DNA of 64,000 nt. Source: Limnomonas spitsbergensis (Eukaryota; Chlorophyta; Chlorophyceae; Chlamydomonadales). Within the stretch, counting starts at the first letter, position 1. Each line of letters opens with the position of its first letter. Location: the NCBI GenBank assembly GCA_037349105.1, contig JAYJMM010000090.1:732001-796000 (forward strand). The letters run 5' to 3'. The notes beneath the pieces are model-generated. The model did no database searches and was not told the origin of the DNA. It saw only the letters and a program-made list of their open reading frames with translations. Position numbers and translations under genes: made by a program. Below, one piece after another: positions 63,191 through 64,000 of this stretch.

Positions 63191-64000
63191 TATTTCAAAA
63201 GCCGGGGCTCCCTTTCTTTTCGTTTTTCCTCCGCCCAGTCTGTGAAGTGCCCCTTAACTTGATTTCCTCTTTCCGCGTTTTCCCGACTTTCTGCCTCGCA
63301 TGTTAGTTTCCTTTCTCTTTGTTGAGGGCTAGGGTCTGGACGGCCTGGAGTTTCTTCAGACTTTCTCCTTTCGTTTTGGGAAGGTCTCTTTCCTTCTCCT
63401 TTTTCCGTCTGTTCCTTTTTTCTCGCCTTAAGTTTCTTCTTCTCTCGACCACAAAGTTGGGCGCCCATGCAACAGAGCTTTCTTAGCATGGCCTAGAGGT
63501 GTGATGTCATTGGCATGCTTGCTTCCAATGCCCTTGCGTCCTTGGAGTGAGGTTGCGTGGTGGGGTTGGGTAAGCACCCCAGACGGTAAGAGCCGCAAAG
63601 TTTAAACAGCTATACCTTGGCAGGAATGGGCAGGATGCTCTAGCTTCTGCAGGAGATATAGCTGAAGTTATTGAGAGCTATGCTTTACAGTGCTGGGGAA
63701 TCTGACTTTCTTTTATGTTTGCCTTTGCTTTCTCATCCTCCCTTCAGATGCCAACCAGGCATTTGGTTGCCCACGCGGCCATGCCTCTTGGGCAGGGACA
63801 AGATGGAGGTGTGACGTCATTAGCAGGTGCCCTGCTGCGGGGATTGGAGCATTGGGTGGCCAAAGACGCATGCAGACGCGTGACCAACCCTGCAAGTCGA
63901 ACTGCAATAGCGCACTTGCTATTTGCCAAGCCCCTCATCATCAGCTCTTATGCCTCCCACCACCTCCGATGACAGTTTATCTTTATTTTAATGCGCTGCA
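63191..64000. other. repeat-derived sequence, no gene
   Basis: A T/C-rich tract (63195-63450) followed by GTGATGTCATTGGCATGCTT resembles the LINE 3' flank at 50.4-50.6 kb. A similar GTGACGTCATTAGCAGG lies at 63812. No intact frame. Confidence 0.45.

Overview
The window reads as nuclear DNA of a flagellated green alga. The evidence is spliceosomal introns with GTGAGT/GTAAGG-type donors, many interstitial TTTAGGG-type blocks, a full-length SPAG6/PF16 axonemal gene, a GIP1-type UBA protein and class III cyclase exons. Introns are long and packed with minisatellites. A prasinophyte such as Cymbomonas would fit, but that is a guess from style, not from a database.

Layout. Positions 319-981 (+) hold the 3' end of an unrecognised gene. 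From 26.8 kb down to 3.8 kb on the minus strand runs one large gene that I assembled by hand from 16 exons, all joined in frame: signal peptide, LRR N-terminal cap, leucine-rich repeats, a Cys-rich cap, one transmembrane helix, a short basic linker and the first half of a class III nucleotidyl cyclase domain. It looks like an LRR receptor cyclase, probably guanylyl because of a Glu at the purine-specifying position. The last cyclase exons were not found. From 28.5 to 35.8 kb lies a retroelement-like unit with A1-internal-B1-A2-B2 split direct repeats, as in PAT/Ngaro/TOC-type tyrosine-recombinase elements, but with no recognisable RT or recombinase. From 45.7 to 38.4 kb (-) is a 910-residue UBAP2L/Lingerer/GIP1-like RNA-binding protein. 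From 46.3 to about 50.6 kb (+) is a damaged APE-type LINE. From 56.4 to 51.3 kb (-) is a 512-residue SPAG6/PF16 gene, with a TIR element in its last intron. The right end holds decayed transposon pieces, a MITE and minisatellites.

The most striking general feature is that the minisatellites in all three spliced genes are built from the host gene's own exon edges, usually the last 10-40 bases of an exon plus its 5' splice donor, sometimes an acceptor plus exon start. One intron carries about 22 copies of a donor, another about 12. This suggests that introns here grow by tandem duplication across splice sites.
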